Origin: Alphaproteobacteria bacterium
GTDB lineage: Bacteria; Pseudomonadota; Alphaproteobacteria; Micropepsales; Micropepsaceae
Assembly (NCBI GenBank): GCA_017983635.1
Contig: JAGOBA010000003.1
Coordinates: 1 to 64,000 of the forward strand
Length of the DNA: 64,000 nt
Reading direction: 5' to 3'
Shown here one piece after another: positions 27,725 to 36,701 of this stretch; position 1 is the stretch's first letter, and the number at the start of each line of letters is the position of its first letter. Position numbers and translations under genes: made by a program. A model generated the notes under the pieces. It saw nothing but the letters and a program-made list of their open reading frames with translations, was not told where the DNA came from and searched no databases.

Positions 27725-29131
27725 ATGTTTGGACTAGGAAAATATCGAGTTGGTGCCGCGGCGCTGGCGTCAATCGTGGCGGCCGGAATGGCAATGGCGC
27801 AAGCGCCTGCCGCTCCGCCCGACGCGGCTGCAGCTGCCGCGGCACCTGAATCTGCGGCTGCGGTGGCGCCGGTCTTGCCGGCCCTGCCGCCGCATCTGGC
27901 TTATCTCAATCTGAATAGCGGGGACACTTCGTGGATGCTGATATCGACGGCGTTGGTGCTGTTGATGACGATCCCGGGATTGGCCCTCTTCTATGCCGGC
28001 ATGGTGCGCAAGAAGAATATTCTAGCGACGGCGGCGCAGAGCTTTGCGATTACGGCCGTCATCACGGTGCTGTGGGCGGTCATCGGCTATTCGCTGGCGT
28101 TCACGAACGGCGGCGTGAATCAGCCCTACGTCGGTGGGCTTGATCGGCTGGTGCTTAGCGGCATGACGAACGGGGTGGCGCACGCGCTGGCGCCGACGAT
28201 CCCCGAGTCCGTGTTTATGACCTTTCAAATGACGTTTGCGATCATTACGCCGGCGCTCATTTGCGGCGCGTTTGCCGACCGCATGAAGTTTTCTGCGTTG
28301 ATTGCGTTCATGACGCTGTGGCTGATCTTGGTCTATGCGCCGATCGCGCATTGGGTGTGGGGCGGCGGCTTCTTGGGCACGATGGGCGTGCTCGACTTTG
28401 CCGGCGGCACCGTCGTGCACTTCAACGCGGGCATCGCCGGGCTTGTTTGCACGCTCGTCCTCGGGCCGCGCACTGGCTATGGCGCAGAAGAGATGTCGCC
28501 GCACAACTTGCTCTATGCCCTGACGGGTGCGTCGCTGCTGTGGGTCGGTTGGTTCGGATTCAATGCCGGCTCGGCGGTTGCGGCAAACGAACTCGCCGGT
28601 ACCGCGATGGCCAATACGCAGATTGCGGCGGCGGCTGCCACGGCCGCATGGATGCTGGTCGAGTGGTTGGTCGCGCGTAAACCCAGCGTACTCGGACTGC
28701 TCTCGGGGGCGGTTGCGGGCTTGGTCGCGATCACGCCGGCGGCAGGTTTCGTCGCGCCGAGCGGTGCGCTTTTGATCGGCGGTGCCGCTGGCATCATCTG
28801 CTATTTCGGCGCGGTGTGGTTGAAGCGGATGTTCGGGTACGACGACTCGCTCGACGCCTTCGGGATCCACGGTATCGGCGGCGCGGTTGGCGCGGTCTTG
28901 ACGGGCGTGTTCGCGCTTTCGAGCGTGAACAGCCTGGGCAAGGGGCTGATCGACGGCAATCCGGATCAAGTCACGACGCAGCTCATCGGCCTCGGCTACG
29001 CGGGCGCTTATTGCGCCGTCGTGACGTACGTCATCCTGATGGTGGTGAGCGTGACACTTGGGCTGCGCGTTTCGGCCGAAGAGGAAATGGAAGGTCTCGA
29101 CCTCTCGCAGCACGGCGAGCGGGTGCAGTGA
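27725..29131 (+). CDS. amtB: Ammonium transporter (Amt/Rh family)
   Basis: A 468-residue ammonium channel with a cleavable signal peptide, an Ala/Pro-rich N-terminal spacer and 11 transmembrane helices. The pore twin-His residues are in APIAHWVWGGGF and AFGIHGIGGAVGA, and the family signatures FYAGMVRKKN and DFAGGTVVHFNAGIAGL are complete. The ATG with GGGGAA upstream gives a proper signal peptide. Unlike in most proteobacteria, no glnK is adjacent; the stop is followed closely by a TorF-like porin gene. The short C-terminal tail (EEEMEGLDLSQHGERVQ) is where PII would bind. Confidence 0.95.
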   Translation: MFGLGKYRVGAAALASIVAAGMAMAQAPAAPPDAAAAAAAPESAAAVAPVLPALPPHLAYLNLNSGDTSWMLISTALVLLMTIPGLALFYAGMVRKKNILATAAQSFAITAVITVLWAVIGYSLAFTNGGVNQPYVGGLDRLVLSGMTNGVAHALAPTIPESVFMTFQMTFAIITPALICGAFADRMKFSALIAFMTLWLILVYAPIAHWVWGGGFLGTMGVLDFAGGTVVHFNAGIAGLVCTLVLGPRTGYGAEEMSPHNLLYALTGASLLWVGWFGFNAGSAVAANELAGTAMANTQIAAAAATAAWMLVEWLVARKPSVLGLLSGAVAGLVAITPAAGFVAPSGALLIGGAAGIICYFGAVWLKRMFGYDDSLDAFGIHGIGGAVGAVLTGVFALSSVNSLGKGLIDGNPDQVTTQLIGLGYAGAYCAVVTYVILMVVSVTLGLRVSAEEEMEGLDLSQHGERVQ

Positions 29132-29166
29132 TGTTCGAACGTAACAAGAAATGTGGAGTGGGTAAG

Positions 29167-29931
29167 ATGAATGCGAGAGTGATCCTATTGGGTAGTGCGG
29201 CGCTCGGGTTGGCGCCCATGGTCGCCATTCCGGCGCAAGCGGACGACTGGGGCGGGTTCACCGCTAACATTGCGCTCACCAGTGACTATCGTTTTCGCGG
29301 GCAAAGCCAATCGCAAGGCGACTTTGCGGTGTCGGGCGGGATCGACTACGCGGACGCGAGCGGCTTCTTCGCCGGCGTCTGGGCGTCGAATGTCGACTTC
29401 AACGATGTGCCGGAAACGTACTACGAAGTCGATTTCTACGGCGGCTTCACCGGGGCGCTTTCCGAGACGACGACTGGGACGATCAAGGCGATCTACTATG
29501 CCTATCCAGGCGCAAACTATCCGCCAGGTGCGAACGAGAACGACTACTTCGAATTGATCGGGTCGCTCAGTCACGACTTTGGTGGCGCGACGGGGTCTCT
29601 CGAAGTGGCGTACAGTCCGGACTACTTCCTCGAGTCGGGCTCGTCGGTCGAGGTGGCTGGCGGCTTAAGCGTTCCCGTCACCGACAAGTTCCTGTTCTTC
29701 GACGGCGGGCTCAGCGCGTCCGGCAAGCTCGGTTATCAGTGGATCGACGAGAACCTCACGTTCGGCGCGCCTGACTACTTCTTCTACGACATCGGTTTGT
29801 CGGCGAAGGTCGGCAAGGCGACGTTGGATGTACGTTGGATCGACACGGACCTGAGCGAGGCTAAATGCTTCGGCGGCACGAACCTTTGCGAAGGCACGGT
29901 CGTTGCGACGTTGACGTTCGTGTTCCCGTGA
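29167..29931 (+). CDS. TorF-family putative outer-membrane porin
   Basis: The 254-residue product has a signal peptide (cleavage near IPAQA) and a beta-barrel pattern of alternating strands starting FTANIALTSDYRFRGQSQSQ, GGIDYADASGFFAGVWASNV, YEVDFYGGFTG and ending in a C-terminal aromatic strand VVATLTFVFP, as expected for an outer-membrane barrel. This matches the TorF (TIGR02001) putative porins. ATG with GGAGTGG upstream was chosen; an ATG that overlaps the amtB stop (TGATG) is an alternative that would delay the signal peptide. Its position suggests passage of ammonium or small amines through the outer membrane. Confidence 0.88.
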   Translation: MNARVILLGSAALGLAPMVAIPAQADDWGGFTANIALTSDYRFRGQSQSQGDFAVSGGIDYADASGFFAGVWASNVDFNDVPETYYEVDFYGGFTGALSETTTGTIKAIYYAYPGANYPPGANENDYFELIGSLSHDFGGATGSLEVAYSPDYFLESGSSVEVAGGLSVPVTDKFLFFDGGLSASGKLGYQWIDENLTFGAPDYFFYDIGLSAKVGKATLDVRWIDTDLSEAKCFGGTNLCEGTVVATLTFVFP

Positions 29932-29941
29932 GGCGAGACCG

Positions 29942-30988
29942 TTATTCCGCGGCGTCGCGTTCGTTGGATTGCCAGAGAATGGGCGTGCCGTCGGGGTTGA
30001 GGAAATGCGCACGGGTGTCGTCCGCGGGCGGGGCTTCGCCGGTGCGCTGTTTGTAGAGCGCGAGGCATTGCTCGAGGATATGGCCGAGGTGCCAGAACTC
30101 GAGCTGGCCTCGGTCGGAAAAGAACTCGTTCGTGCGCGAACCGCTGGGCGGGTGGATCGAGATCAACAAGCCGTAGTCGGCGTTGAAGGCATGGCGGCTG
30201 CCGGCGAGGTCGCGGATTTCGGCGGTGGCGGGGCCGGCTTCGGTGCCGTGCTGGCAGTGCACGACGGCGCTGCCTTCCTTGCCGTTGGCGAAGATGTCGA
30301 CGCCGTAGTCTTGCGCGCGTTGGTTCAGCTTCACCATCCAGCCCCAAGCAGTGAAGAGTTTGCCGACTTCTTGTGCGAAGGCGTCGCTGGGGCGCATGCC
30401 CTTTTCGCTGGCGATGCGGCGGATGTCGTGAATCCAAAACGCGGTCGTCGTGCGGCGGCGTTGATCCTCAAGCCACTTGCGATCCGCGGCTTGGAATTCG
30501 ATGCGGCGATCGGTGGCGGTGAGCAGGCGGTGATGCAGTTCCCTTGCAGCCGAGTATTGGCGCGTCTGCGCGTAAGCAGCGATCGCCGCCAGCAACAGTG
30601 AAGCGCCCAGATAGGCGACCCATTCAAATTGTGGCAGGTGCTGCAGGTCGAACTGCGGAATGCCGACCAAGACGTAGTATGCGACGCCGACGACGCTCAG
30701 CGGCACGATGAAGGCCGAGAGGAGCCGGGCCCAATAGTCGCGCATTTCGCGCCTCGAGTGCACGCGCGCCTCGTCGAGTTTGACGTCGTCGAAGTCGTCC
30801 GCCGTCAGGCCATGCGCGGCCGCGGTCGGGCGTGGCGCGCTCCACGGGTTTGGTCCCATGGCGTCGGCGCCGGACAGCAGCAGCCGTCCTTTCGTGACGT
30901 CATTCTCCGACGGAAAATTAGCCCCCTCGGCCACTGTCTTGACGCGCCCCCACGCGATGACGAAGTCCCCTGGCGAACAAGCTCGCAT
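29942..30988 (-). CDS. Membrane-anchored Mrr-like restriction-endonuclease-fold protein
   Basis: The 348-residue protein has two central transmembrane helices (residues about 88-110 and 124-140) and a C-terminal Mrr_cat-like domain (residues about 205-310: LFTAWGWMVKLNQRAQDYGVDIFA, VVHCQHG, IRDLAGSRHAFNADYGLLIS). Mrr domains cleave modified DNA using Asp and Q-x-K. Asp231 is kept, but the Q-x-K positions read His244-x-Gln246, so catalysis is doubtful. It is convergent with the TorF gene and followed upstream by ygiQ in the opposite direction. Start choice is uncertain because codons 1-45 have little domain content. Confidence 0.75.
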   Translation of the reverse strand: MRACSPGDFVIAWGRVKTVAEGANFPSENDVTKGRLLLSGADAMGPNPWSAPRPTAAAHGLTADDFDDVKLDEARVHSRREMRDYWARLLSAFIVPLSVVGVAYYVLVGIPQFDLQHLPQFEWVAYLGASLLLAAIAAYAQTRQYSAARELHHRLLTATDRRIEFQAADRKWLEDQRRRTTTAFWIHDIRRIASEKGMRPSDAFAQEVGKLFTAWGWMVKLNQRAQDYGVDIFANGKEGSAVVHCQHGTEAGPATAEIRDLAGSRHAFNADYGLLISIHPPSGSRTNEFFSDRGQLEFWHLGHILEQCLALYKQRTGEAPPADDTRAHFLNPDGTPILWQSNERDAAE

Positions 30989-31117
30989 TTCGCCCGGGAC
31001 GTGTGCAGTGCGTAAAGGACACGCCTGAAAGGTAATTTCTGGGCGGGGCGTCCGGAAAGTGGTTAAGCCGGTCAGGATTTGACTGGAAGCCCGTTTGCGC
31101 CCACTTCAGGCCCCGCC

Positions 31118-33112
31118 ATGCTCGCCGCCGCACCCCTTTTTGCCAAAGCAAAGCCCCAGAAGGCTGCACCGTTTTTGCCCATGAGCCGGGCGGAGATGGA
31201 GCGGCTGGGGTGGGATCAGTGCGACGTCATTGTGGTGACGGGCGACGCCTATGTCGACCACCCGAGCTTTGGGATGGCGATCATTGGGCGGTTGTTGGAG
31301 GCCCAAGGCTTTCGCGTCGGCATTATTGCGCAGCCGGACTGGCAGAGCGCGGAGCCGTTCAAGGTGCTCGGCCGGCCGCGGCTGTTTTTTGGTGTGACCG
31401 GCGGCAACATGGATTCGATGGTGAACCGCTACACCTCGGATCGCCGTTTGCGGCACAACGACAACTATTCGCCAGGCGGCGAAGGGGGCAAGCGGCCGGA
31501 CCGGTGTTCCGTCGTCTATGCGCAGCGCTGCCGCGAGGCGTTCAAGGATGTCCCGATCGTGCTCGGCGGGATCGAGGCGTCGCTTCGGCGGATCGCGCAT
31601 TACGACTATTGGTCGGACAAGGTGCGCCGCTCGATCCTGGCGGATGCGAAGGCCGACATTCTGCTCTACGGCAACGCCGAGCGCGCCGTCGTCGAGGTGG
31701 CGCAGCGGATGGCAGCGGGCGCCAAGCCGGCGGAGCTTGACGATGTGCGCGGCGTCGCGCTGTTCAAATCGCGCGTGCCGGACGGTTGGGTCGAGGCGCA
31801 TGCCGACGACATCGAGAGTGCGGACGAAGGCGCGCGGTTGGGCAATACGCAGACGGTTGTGCGCTTGCCGTCGTGCGAGCAAGTCATCGAGGACAAGGAA
31901 GCTTACGCGCGGGGGTCGCGGGTTTTGCATCGCGAGAGCAACCCCGGCAACGCGCGCGCGCTGGTGCAGCGGCATGCGGATCGCGAGCTGTGGCTGACGC
32001 CGCCGCCGATCCCGCTGACGATGCCGGAAATGGACGGCGTCTACGATCTGCCCTACGCGCGGGGGCCGCATCCGTCTTACGGCGATGCGAAGATTCCGGC
32101 GTGGGAGATGATCCGCTTCTCCGTCACAATCATGCGCGGGTGCTTCGGCGGTTGCACGTTTTGCTCGATCACGGAGCACGAAGGGCGGATCATTCAGAGC
32201 CGGTCGGAAGGTTCGGTGCTGAAGGAGATCGGAAATATCCGCGACAAGACGGCGGGCTTCACCGGCGTGATCTCCGACATCGGCGGGCCGACGGCGAACA
32301 TGTACCGGATGGCGTGCAAGGACCCCGCGATCGAGAGCGCGTGCCGGCGGCCGTCGTGTGTCTATCCCGGCATCTGCCCGAACTTGAACACGAGCCACGA
32401 GGCGCTGATCGGGCTTTATCGCAAGGCACGCGCGGTACCGGGTGTGAAGAAGGTGATGGTGGCGTCGGGCGTGCGCTATGACCTCGCCGTCGAGAGTCCG
32501 GAATATATCGAGGAACTCGTGACCCATCATGTGGGCGGGTACCTCAAGATTGCGCCGGAGCACACGGAAGATGGGCCGCTCGCCAAGATGATGAAGCCGG
32601 GGATCGGCACCTACGATCGCTTCAAGGAAATGTTCGACGCGGCGGCAAGGAAGGCGGGCAAGAAGTACTTCCTCATTCCCTATTTCATCGCCGCGCACCC
32701 GGGCACGACCGACAAGGACATGATGCAGCTGGCGCTGTGGCTGAAGAAAAACGGTTTTCGCGCCGATCAGGTGCAGACGTTCCTGCCCTCGCCGATGGCA
32801 AGCGCAACGGCGATGTTCCACGCCGGCGTCAATACGCTGCGCGGCGTCAGGCGCGGCGCGTCGGAGCGGGTGGAGAGCGTGCGCGGCCTCAAGCAGCGGC
32901 GCCTGCACAAAGCGTTCTTGCGCTATCACGACCCGGAGAATTGGCCCGCGCTGCGTGAAGCGCTGAAGGCGATGGGTCGCGCGGACTTGATCGGGCCGGG
33001 GCGGCATCAACTCGTGCCCTCGATCCAACCGCCGGGCACCGGCGTGAAGCGCGCGCCGGGAACGCAGAAGTTCACGACGAAGGGTGTTTACCCCCGGCCA
33101 AAGCGGGCCTAG
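31118..33112 (+). CDS. YgiQ family radical SAM protein
   Basis: The 664-residue protein has a B12-binding-like N-terminal Rossmann half ([29 protein letters not shown]) and a radical SAM core with the iron-sulfur cysteines Cys342, Cys346 and Cys349 ([16 protein letters not shown]). The C-terminus carries the DUF3362-type tail ([29 protein letters not shown]). YgiQ's substrate is unknown. The first ATG after a TTG-opened frame was chosen. It stands alone on its strand, divergent from the Mrr-like gene. Confidence 0.94.
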   Translation: MLAAAPLFAKAKPQKAAPFLPMSRAEMERLGWDQCDVIVVTGDAYVDHPSFGMAIIGRLLEAQGFRVGIIAQPDWQSAEPFKVLGRPRLFFGVTGGNMDSMVNRYTSDRRLRHNDNYSPGGEGGKRPDRCSVVYAQRCREAFKDVPIVLGGIEASLRRIAHYDYWSDKVRRSILADAKADILLYGNAERAVVEVAQRMAAGAKPAELDDVRGVALFKSRVPDGWVEAHADDIESADEGARLGNTQTVVRLPSCEQVIEDKEAYARGSRVLHRESNPGNARALVQRHADRELWLTPPPIPLTMPEMDGVYDLPYARGPHPSYGDAKIPAWEMIRFSVTIMRGCFGGCTFCSITEHEGRIIQSRSEGSVLKEIGNIRDKTAGFTGVISDIGGPTANMYRMACKDPAIESACRRPSCVYPGICPNLNTSHEALIGLYRKARAVPGVKKVMVASGVRYDLAVESPEYIEELVTHHVGGYLKIAPEHTEDGPLAKMMKPGIGTYDRFKEMFDAAARKAGKKYFLIPYFIAAHPGTTDKDMMQLALWLKKNGFRADQVQTFLPSPMASATAMFHAGVNTLRGVRRGASERVESVRGLKQRRLHKAFLRYHDPENWPALREALKAMGRADLIGPGRHQLVPSIQPPGTGVKRAPGTQKFTTKGVYPRPKRA

Positions 33113-33134
33113 CATCGAAGACAGCGGTTAGGGG

Positions 33135-34118
33135 ATGGCCATGTTGCGCTGGTTGTTTCGACTCATGGTGGGCGCTGCGGTTTTGGCCGGTGCGGTCGGG
33201 GGCATTGCGGCCTTCGCCTATCTGGAGTTTGGTGAGCGTCCGGTTTCGTCGCTGCAACCGAGCGCAACAGCACCCGACGTCAAGTTCATCGAAGCGAACG
33301 GCATTCGCTTTGCGTATGTGGAAGAAGGGCAGGGGCCGCTCGTGCTCTTGTTCCACGGTTATCCGGAAACGGCGCGCAGCTGGAAGGTTGTGCAGCAACG
33401 CATTGCGGCGGCTGGTTATCGCGTGGTTGCCCCCTCGATGCGCGGGTATCCTCCTAGCGGATTTGGGCAGGACTATTCGGTGAAGACGCTGGGTCAGGAT
33501 GTAATTGCGTTAATCGATGCTTTCGGGGCTGAAAGCGCGGTCGTCGTCGGCCACGATTGGGGAGCGTCGGCGGTCTATCGTGCGGCGGCGACACAGCCTT
33601 CGAAGATCAGCAAGCTCGTTGCGCTGTCGATTCCACATCCGAACGGCTTCGCGGGCGATCCGACAATTTTTCTCGATGCCCCGCACTTTCTCTATTACCA
33701 GCTGCCGTGGGCGGAGCGGTTGCTGTGGAGCAACGATTTCGCACATGTCGGTCGGATTTATCGGGAATGGTCGCCGAGCTACGACCCGCCGTCGGCCGTG
33801 CTCGACGAGGCAAAGGCCGCTCTGCGCGTGCCAGGTGCTACCGAAAGCGTGTTGGCATACTACTGGGACTTGTTCCGGGCCGATCCGGCGGAAGGGGAAG
33901 CTGCGGCGGCTAAGCCTTTGTCGATGCCGGTTCTTGTCTTGGCGGGCGACGAAGACGTACCGGCGAAGGGCGGCCGGTTTGAGAAGGCGCGCTCGGCGTT
34001 TACGGGACCCTACACCTATGTCGAACTGAAAGGCGTGGGGCACTTTCCGCAATTGGAAGCGCCGGAGGAAACGGGCGAAGCGATCGTTCGCTTTCTCGGC
34101 GTGCCAACGCCCTCGTAG
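33135..34118 (+). CDS. Alpha/beta hydrolase, epoxide-hydrolase-like, membrane anchored
   Basis: The 327-residue product begins with one hydrophobic helix (LMVGAAVLAGAVGGIAAFAY), so it is tethered to or exported across the inner membrane. The hydrolase domain shows the oxyanion motif LFHGYPETARSW, the nucleophile elbow VVGHDWGASA with Asp as nucleophile (haloalkane dehalogenase / epoxide hydrolase class) and the catalytic His in GVGHFPQLEAPEE. Epoxide or haloalkane hydrolysis is the family activity; the substrate is unknown. It follows ygiQ by 22 bases. Confidence 0.85.
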   Translation: MAMLRWLFRLMVGAAVLAGAVGGIAAFAYLEFGERPVSSLQPSATAPDVKFIEANGIRFAYVEEGQGPLVLLFHGYPETARSWKVVQQRIAAAGYRVVAPSMRGYPPSGFGQDYSVKTLGQDVIALIDAFGAESAVVVGHDWGASAVYRAAATQPSKISKLVALSIPHPNGFAGDPTIFLDAPHFLYYQLPWAERLLWSNDFAHVGRIYREWSPSYDPPSAVLDEAKAALRVPGATESVLAYYWDLFRADPAEGEAAAAKPLSMPVLVLAGDEDVPAKGGRFEKARSAFTGPYTYVELKGVGHFPQLEAPEETGEAIVRFLGVPTPS

Positions 34119-34131
34119 CCGGCGCAGCGGC

Positions 34132-34563
34132 TCATCCAGTGCCGAGCGCCGCGAGGAGTTCGTTAAGCAATCCGTCCTTGTCCACCAGGACCTTGAATCC
34201 ACCGGTGACGACCTGGCGCGTGCCGGGATCTATCGGCGCGCATGAGGCCCAGTTGATGCTCGCGAAGCTCAGTTCGAGTTCGGCGTTCGGGTGAAGCGTT
34301 ATGTGGGCGGATTGGACCACACCGTAGGTCTCCCAGCGGAGCGACTGGCGTTTGAATCCGGCTCGCTCGAACGCGATGTTTTCAATCAATTGTGCCGTGC
34401 TCTGCGACGGGTTGCGCATCAGCACGAGCAAGTCGGCATCGGAGTCTGCGCGGGCGTCGCCGCGGGCCCAAGAGCCGCAGAGCGCGAGTGCCCGTAACTC
34501 ATGCGATTGGTGTACCCACTCGGTGAGGAGGGTCTGGAGCTGGTCCGATTGAGACACATTCAT
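34132..34563 (-). CDS. Nucleotidyltransferase-domain (MNT-like) protein
   Basis: The 143-residue protein has the minimal nucleotidyltransferase signature LCGSWARGDARADSDADLLVLM, with GS and the paired Asp metal ligands. It is the length of MNT proteins that partner HEPN toxins, yet no HEPN gene is beside it. The downstream half (SLRWETYGVVQSAHITLHPN, NELLAALG) resembles stand-alone nucleotidyltransferases. An in-frame ATG eight codons upstream is possible. It is divergent from feoA, with the Fur-box-like palindrome in the gap. Confidence 0.75.
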   Translation of the reverse strand: MNVSQSDQLQTLLTEWVHQSHELRALALCGSWARGDARADSDADLLVLMRNPSQSTAQLIENIAFERAGFKRQSLRWETYGVVQSAHITLHPNAELELSFASINWASCAPIDPGTRQVVTGGFKVLVDKDGLLNELLAALGTG

Positions 34564-34621
34564 GGCAGGAAGATAGCGTTGATCCATCGCAAAGCGCGAC
34601 CTGCAAGACCGGATATTGTTG

Positions 34622-34638
34622 TTGCGAACGATTTGCAA
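34622..34638. promoter_or_regulatory. Candidate Fur box upstream of feoA
   Basis: TTGCGAACGATTTGCAA is an imperfect palindrome (arms TTGCGAA and TTTGCAA) that fits the alphaproteobacterial Fur consensus built of TTGC(G/A)AA half-sites. It lies 12 bases ahead of the feoA ATG and between the feoA and nucleotidyltransferase starts. Repression of ferrous uptake by Fur-Fe is the expected role; the site is inferred from sequence. Confidence 0.6.
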
Positions 34639-34650
34639 TAAGCTTTGGAC

Positions 34651-34881
34651 ATGAAGTTGAGCGAGTTGAAGGCCGGCGCCATTGCGCGCGTGCGGACCGT
34701 AGTGGCGGGCGCCGCGGAGCTCGAGGCGAAGTTGCGCGAGGTTGGTTTTTCCGAGGGCGATGAGGTCGAGATGCTGGGGCATGGGCCTCTGGGCGGGCGG
34801 ACGCTGGCGGTTCGGCTCAATCGGACGATCATCGCGTTGCGTGCCGGTGAGGCGGCGCTGGTTGAGGTGGAGTTGGTATGA
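34651..34881 (+). CDS. feoA: Ferrous iron transport protein A
   Basis: FeoA is a small SH3-like cytoplasmic protein that assists FeoB. The 76-residue product reads KLSELKAGAIARVR, LREVGFSEGDEVEMLGHGPL, LAVRLNRTIIALRAGEAALV, the complete family pattern. Translation couples to feoB through a 4-base ATGA overlap. A TTG two codons earlier is possible but less likely. Confidence 0.93.
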   Translation: MKLSELKAGAIARVRTVVAGAAELEAKLREVGFSEGDEVEMLGHGPLGGRTLAVRLNRTIIALRAGEAALVEVELV

Positions 34882-36701
34882 GCGCGTTTCGGTTGGCGCT
34901 GGTGGGGGCGCCGAACTCGGGGAAGTCGACGCTGTTCAACGGGCTGACCGGCGGGCGGGCGAAGGTTGCGAACTATGCGGGCGTGACGGTCGAGCGTCGG
35001 AGCGGGACGTTCGCGACGCCGGCCGGGCGCAGTGTCGAGTTGATCGATTTGCCGGGCATCTATGGCTTGTCGGCGCGATCGCTGGACGAGCGGATTGCGG
35101 TCGATGTCATCAGCGGCAAAGAGGGGCAAGAGCAACCGCCGGGTGCGTTGCTCGTGTTGGTCGACGCGGCCGACTTACGGACGCATTTGCATTTGGCTTT
35201 GCAGTTGAAAGCGCTTGGGCGGCCGATGCTGCTCGTTTTGAACATGATCGACCTCGCCGAGCGCGATGGCGTGAGGATCGATGTTCCAGGTCTTGAGGCG
35301 CGGCTCGGCATCCCGGTGGTCACGACGACGGCGACGCGAAAGGCGGGGCGGGCGCCCCTGCTGGCACGGCTTGATGGATTGATTGAGGCGGGCGCGGGTG
35401 CGTCGGGCGGTGCGGCGATTGCCGACTTGCGCGCGGTGCAGCGCGAAGCGCGCGCTATCGCGCGTGAGGTGATCCTGGCGGAACCGGCGATGAACCAGCT
35501 GACGCGGGCGATCGATCGCGTCGTGCTGAACCCGGTGGCGGGGTTGTTCGTCTTGTTCGGGCTTTTGTTCTTGATGTTCCAGGCGGTGTTCACCTGGGCC
35601 GAACTTCCGATGACCTGGATCGAGGACGGGTTCGCGGCGCTGGGAGCGTGGGTTGGCGGCGTGCTGGCGGATGGTTGGCTCAAAAGCCTGGTCATCGACG
35701 GCGTGATCGCGGGCGTGGGCAGCGTCATCGTGTTTCTACCTCAGATCGTAATCTTGTTTGCGTTCATTCTGGCGCTGGAGGCGTCAGGCTACATGGCGCG
35801 CGCGGCGTTCTTGATGGACGAGTTGATGCTGCGGGTGGGGTTGAACGGGCGGGCGTTCATTCCGTTGCTGTCGAGCTTTGCTTGCGCCATCCCGGGTATG
35901 ATGTCGGCGCGCACGATTGAAAATGAGAACGACCGTCTGACAACGATCCTGGTCGCGCCGTTGATGACGTGTTCGGCGCGGTTGCCGGTTTATACGCTGA
36001 TCATTGCGGCCTTCATTCCGCCGACGACGGTGGGGTTGTTCAATCTGCAGGGCTTGGTGATGTTCGGGCTCTACATCACGGGCGTGATCAGCGCGGTCGC
36101 GGTGGCGTTCGTGTTGAAGCGGACGCTGACGCAAGGGCGGCCGCAGCCGTTGCTGATGGAGATGCCGACCTACAAGCTGCCGGACCCGCGAGACTTCTTC
36201 ATCAATCTTTGGATGCGCGGCTGGGCGTTCCTGAAGCGCGCGGGCATGTACATCTTCGTGATCTCGGTGATCCTGTGGTTCCTGTCGAGCTATCCGAGTT
36301 CCGCGCCGTCGATCCGCGAGAGCTATGCCGGGATGTTGGGCAGTTGGCTGGAGCCGTTATTGGCGCCGATCGGGTTCAATCTTGAGATTGCGATCGCCCT
36401 TGTGCCGGGGTTTGCGGCGCGCGAAGTCGCGGTCGGCGCGCTTGGCACCGTCTATGCGGTGCAGGCCGACGGCGATGGGCGAGGTTTGGCGCACGCGCTG
36501 CAAAGTGCATGGTCGCTGCCGACGGCGCTGGCGTTCCTTGCTTGGTATGTCTTCGCGCCGCAATGCATGGCGACGTTGGCGGTCGCGCGGCGCGAGATGA
36601 ACTCGTGGCGCTGGACCGCCTTCATGTTCGTCTATTTGTTCGTGATGGCTTACGTCGCCGCCGGCGCCACCTTCTGGACGGCGCGCTGGGCGGGGCTTTA
36701 G
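34878..36701 (+). CDS. feoB: Ferrous iron transport protein B
   Basis: FeoB is the inner-membrane Fe(II) importer with an N-terminal G protein. G1 GAPNSGKSTLFN, G2 NYAGVTVERRSG, G3 DLPGIYGL, G4 NMIDLAE are present. Residues about 220-600 form the transporter with GYMARAAFLMDELMLRVGLNGRAF (in pieces), FACAIPGMMSARTI and the late gate motif FAAREVAVGALG. The 607 residues are somewhat short for FeoB, mostly because the C-terminal cytoplasmic tail is brief. Its stop overlaps the opposite-strand DsbA-family stop by four bases. Confidence 0.95.
   Translation: MSAFRLALVGAPNSGKSTLFNGLTGGRAKVANYAGVTVERRSGTFATPAGRSVELIDLPGIYGLSARSLDERIAVDVISGKEGQEQPPGALLVLVDAADLRTHLHLALQLKALGRPMLLVLNMIDLAERDGVRIDVPGLEARLGIPVVTTTATRKAGRAPLLARLDGLIEAGAGASGGAAIADLRAVQREARAIAREVILAEPAMNQLTRAIDRVVLNPVAGLFVLFGLLFLMFQAVFTWAELPMTWIEDGFAALGAWVGGVLADGWLKSLVIDGVIAGVGSVIVFLPQIVILFAFILALEASGYMARAAFLMDELMLRVGLNGRAFIPLLSSFACAIPGMMSARTIENENDRLTTILVAPLMTCSARLPVYTLIIAAFIPPTTVGLFNLQGLVMFGLYITGVISAVAVAFVLKRTLTQGRPQPLLMEMPTYKLPDPRDFFINLWMRGWAFLKRAGMYIFVISVILWFLSSYPSSAPSIRESYAGMLGSWLEPLLAPIGFNLEIAIALVPGFAAREVAVGALGTVYAVQADGDGRGLAHALQSAWSLPTALAFLAWYVFAPQCMATLAVARREMNSWRWTAFMFVYLFVMAYVAAGATFWTARWAGL

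Noticed and set aside
31106..33115. 669-residue minus-strand frame opposite ygiQ
   Set aside because: ygiQ on the plus strand has all family motifs; the long shadow is due to GC-rich codon third positions.
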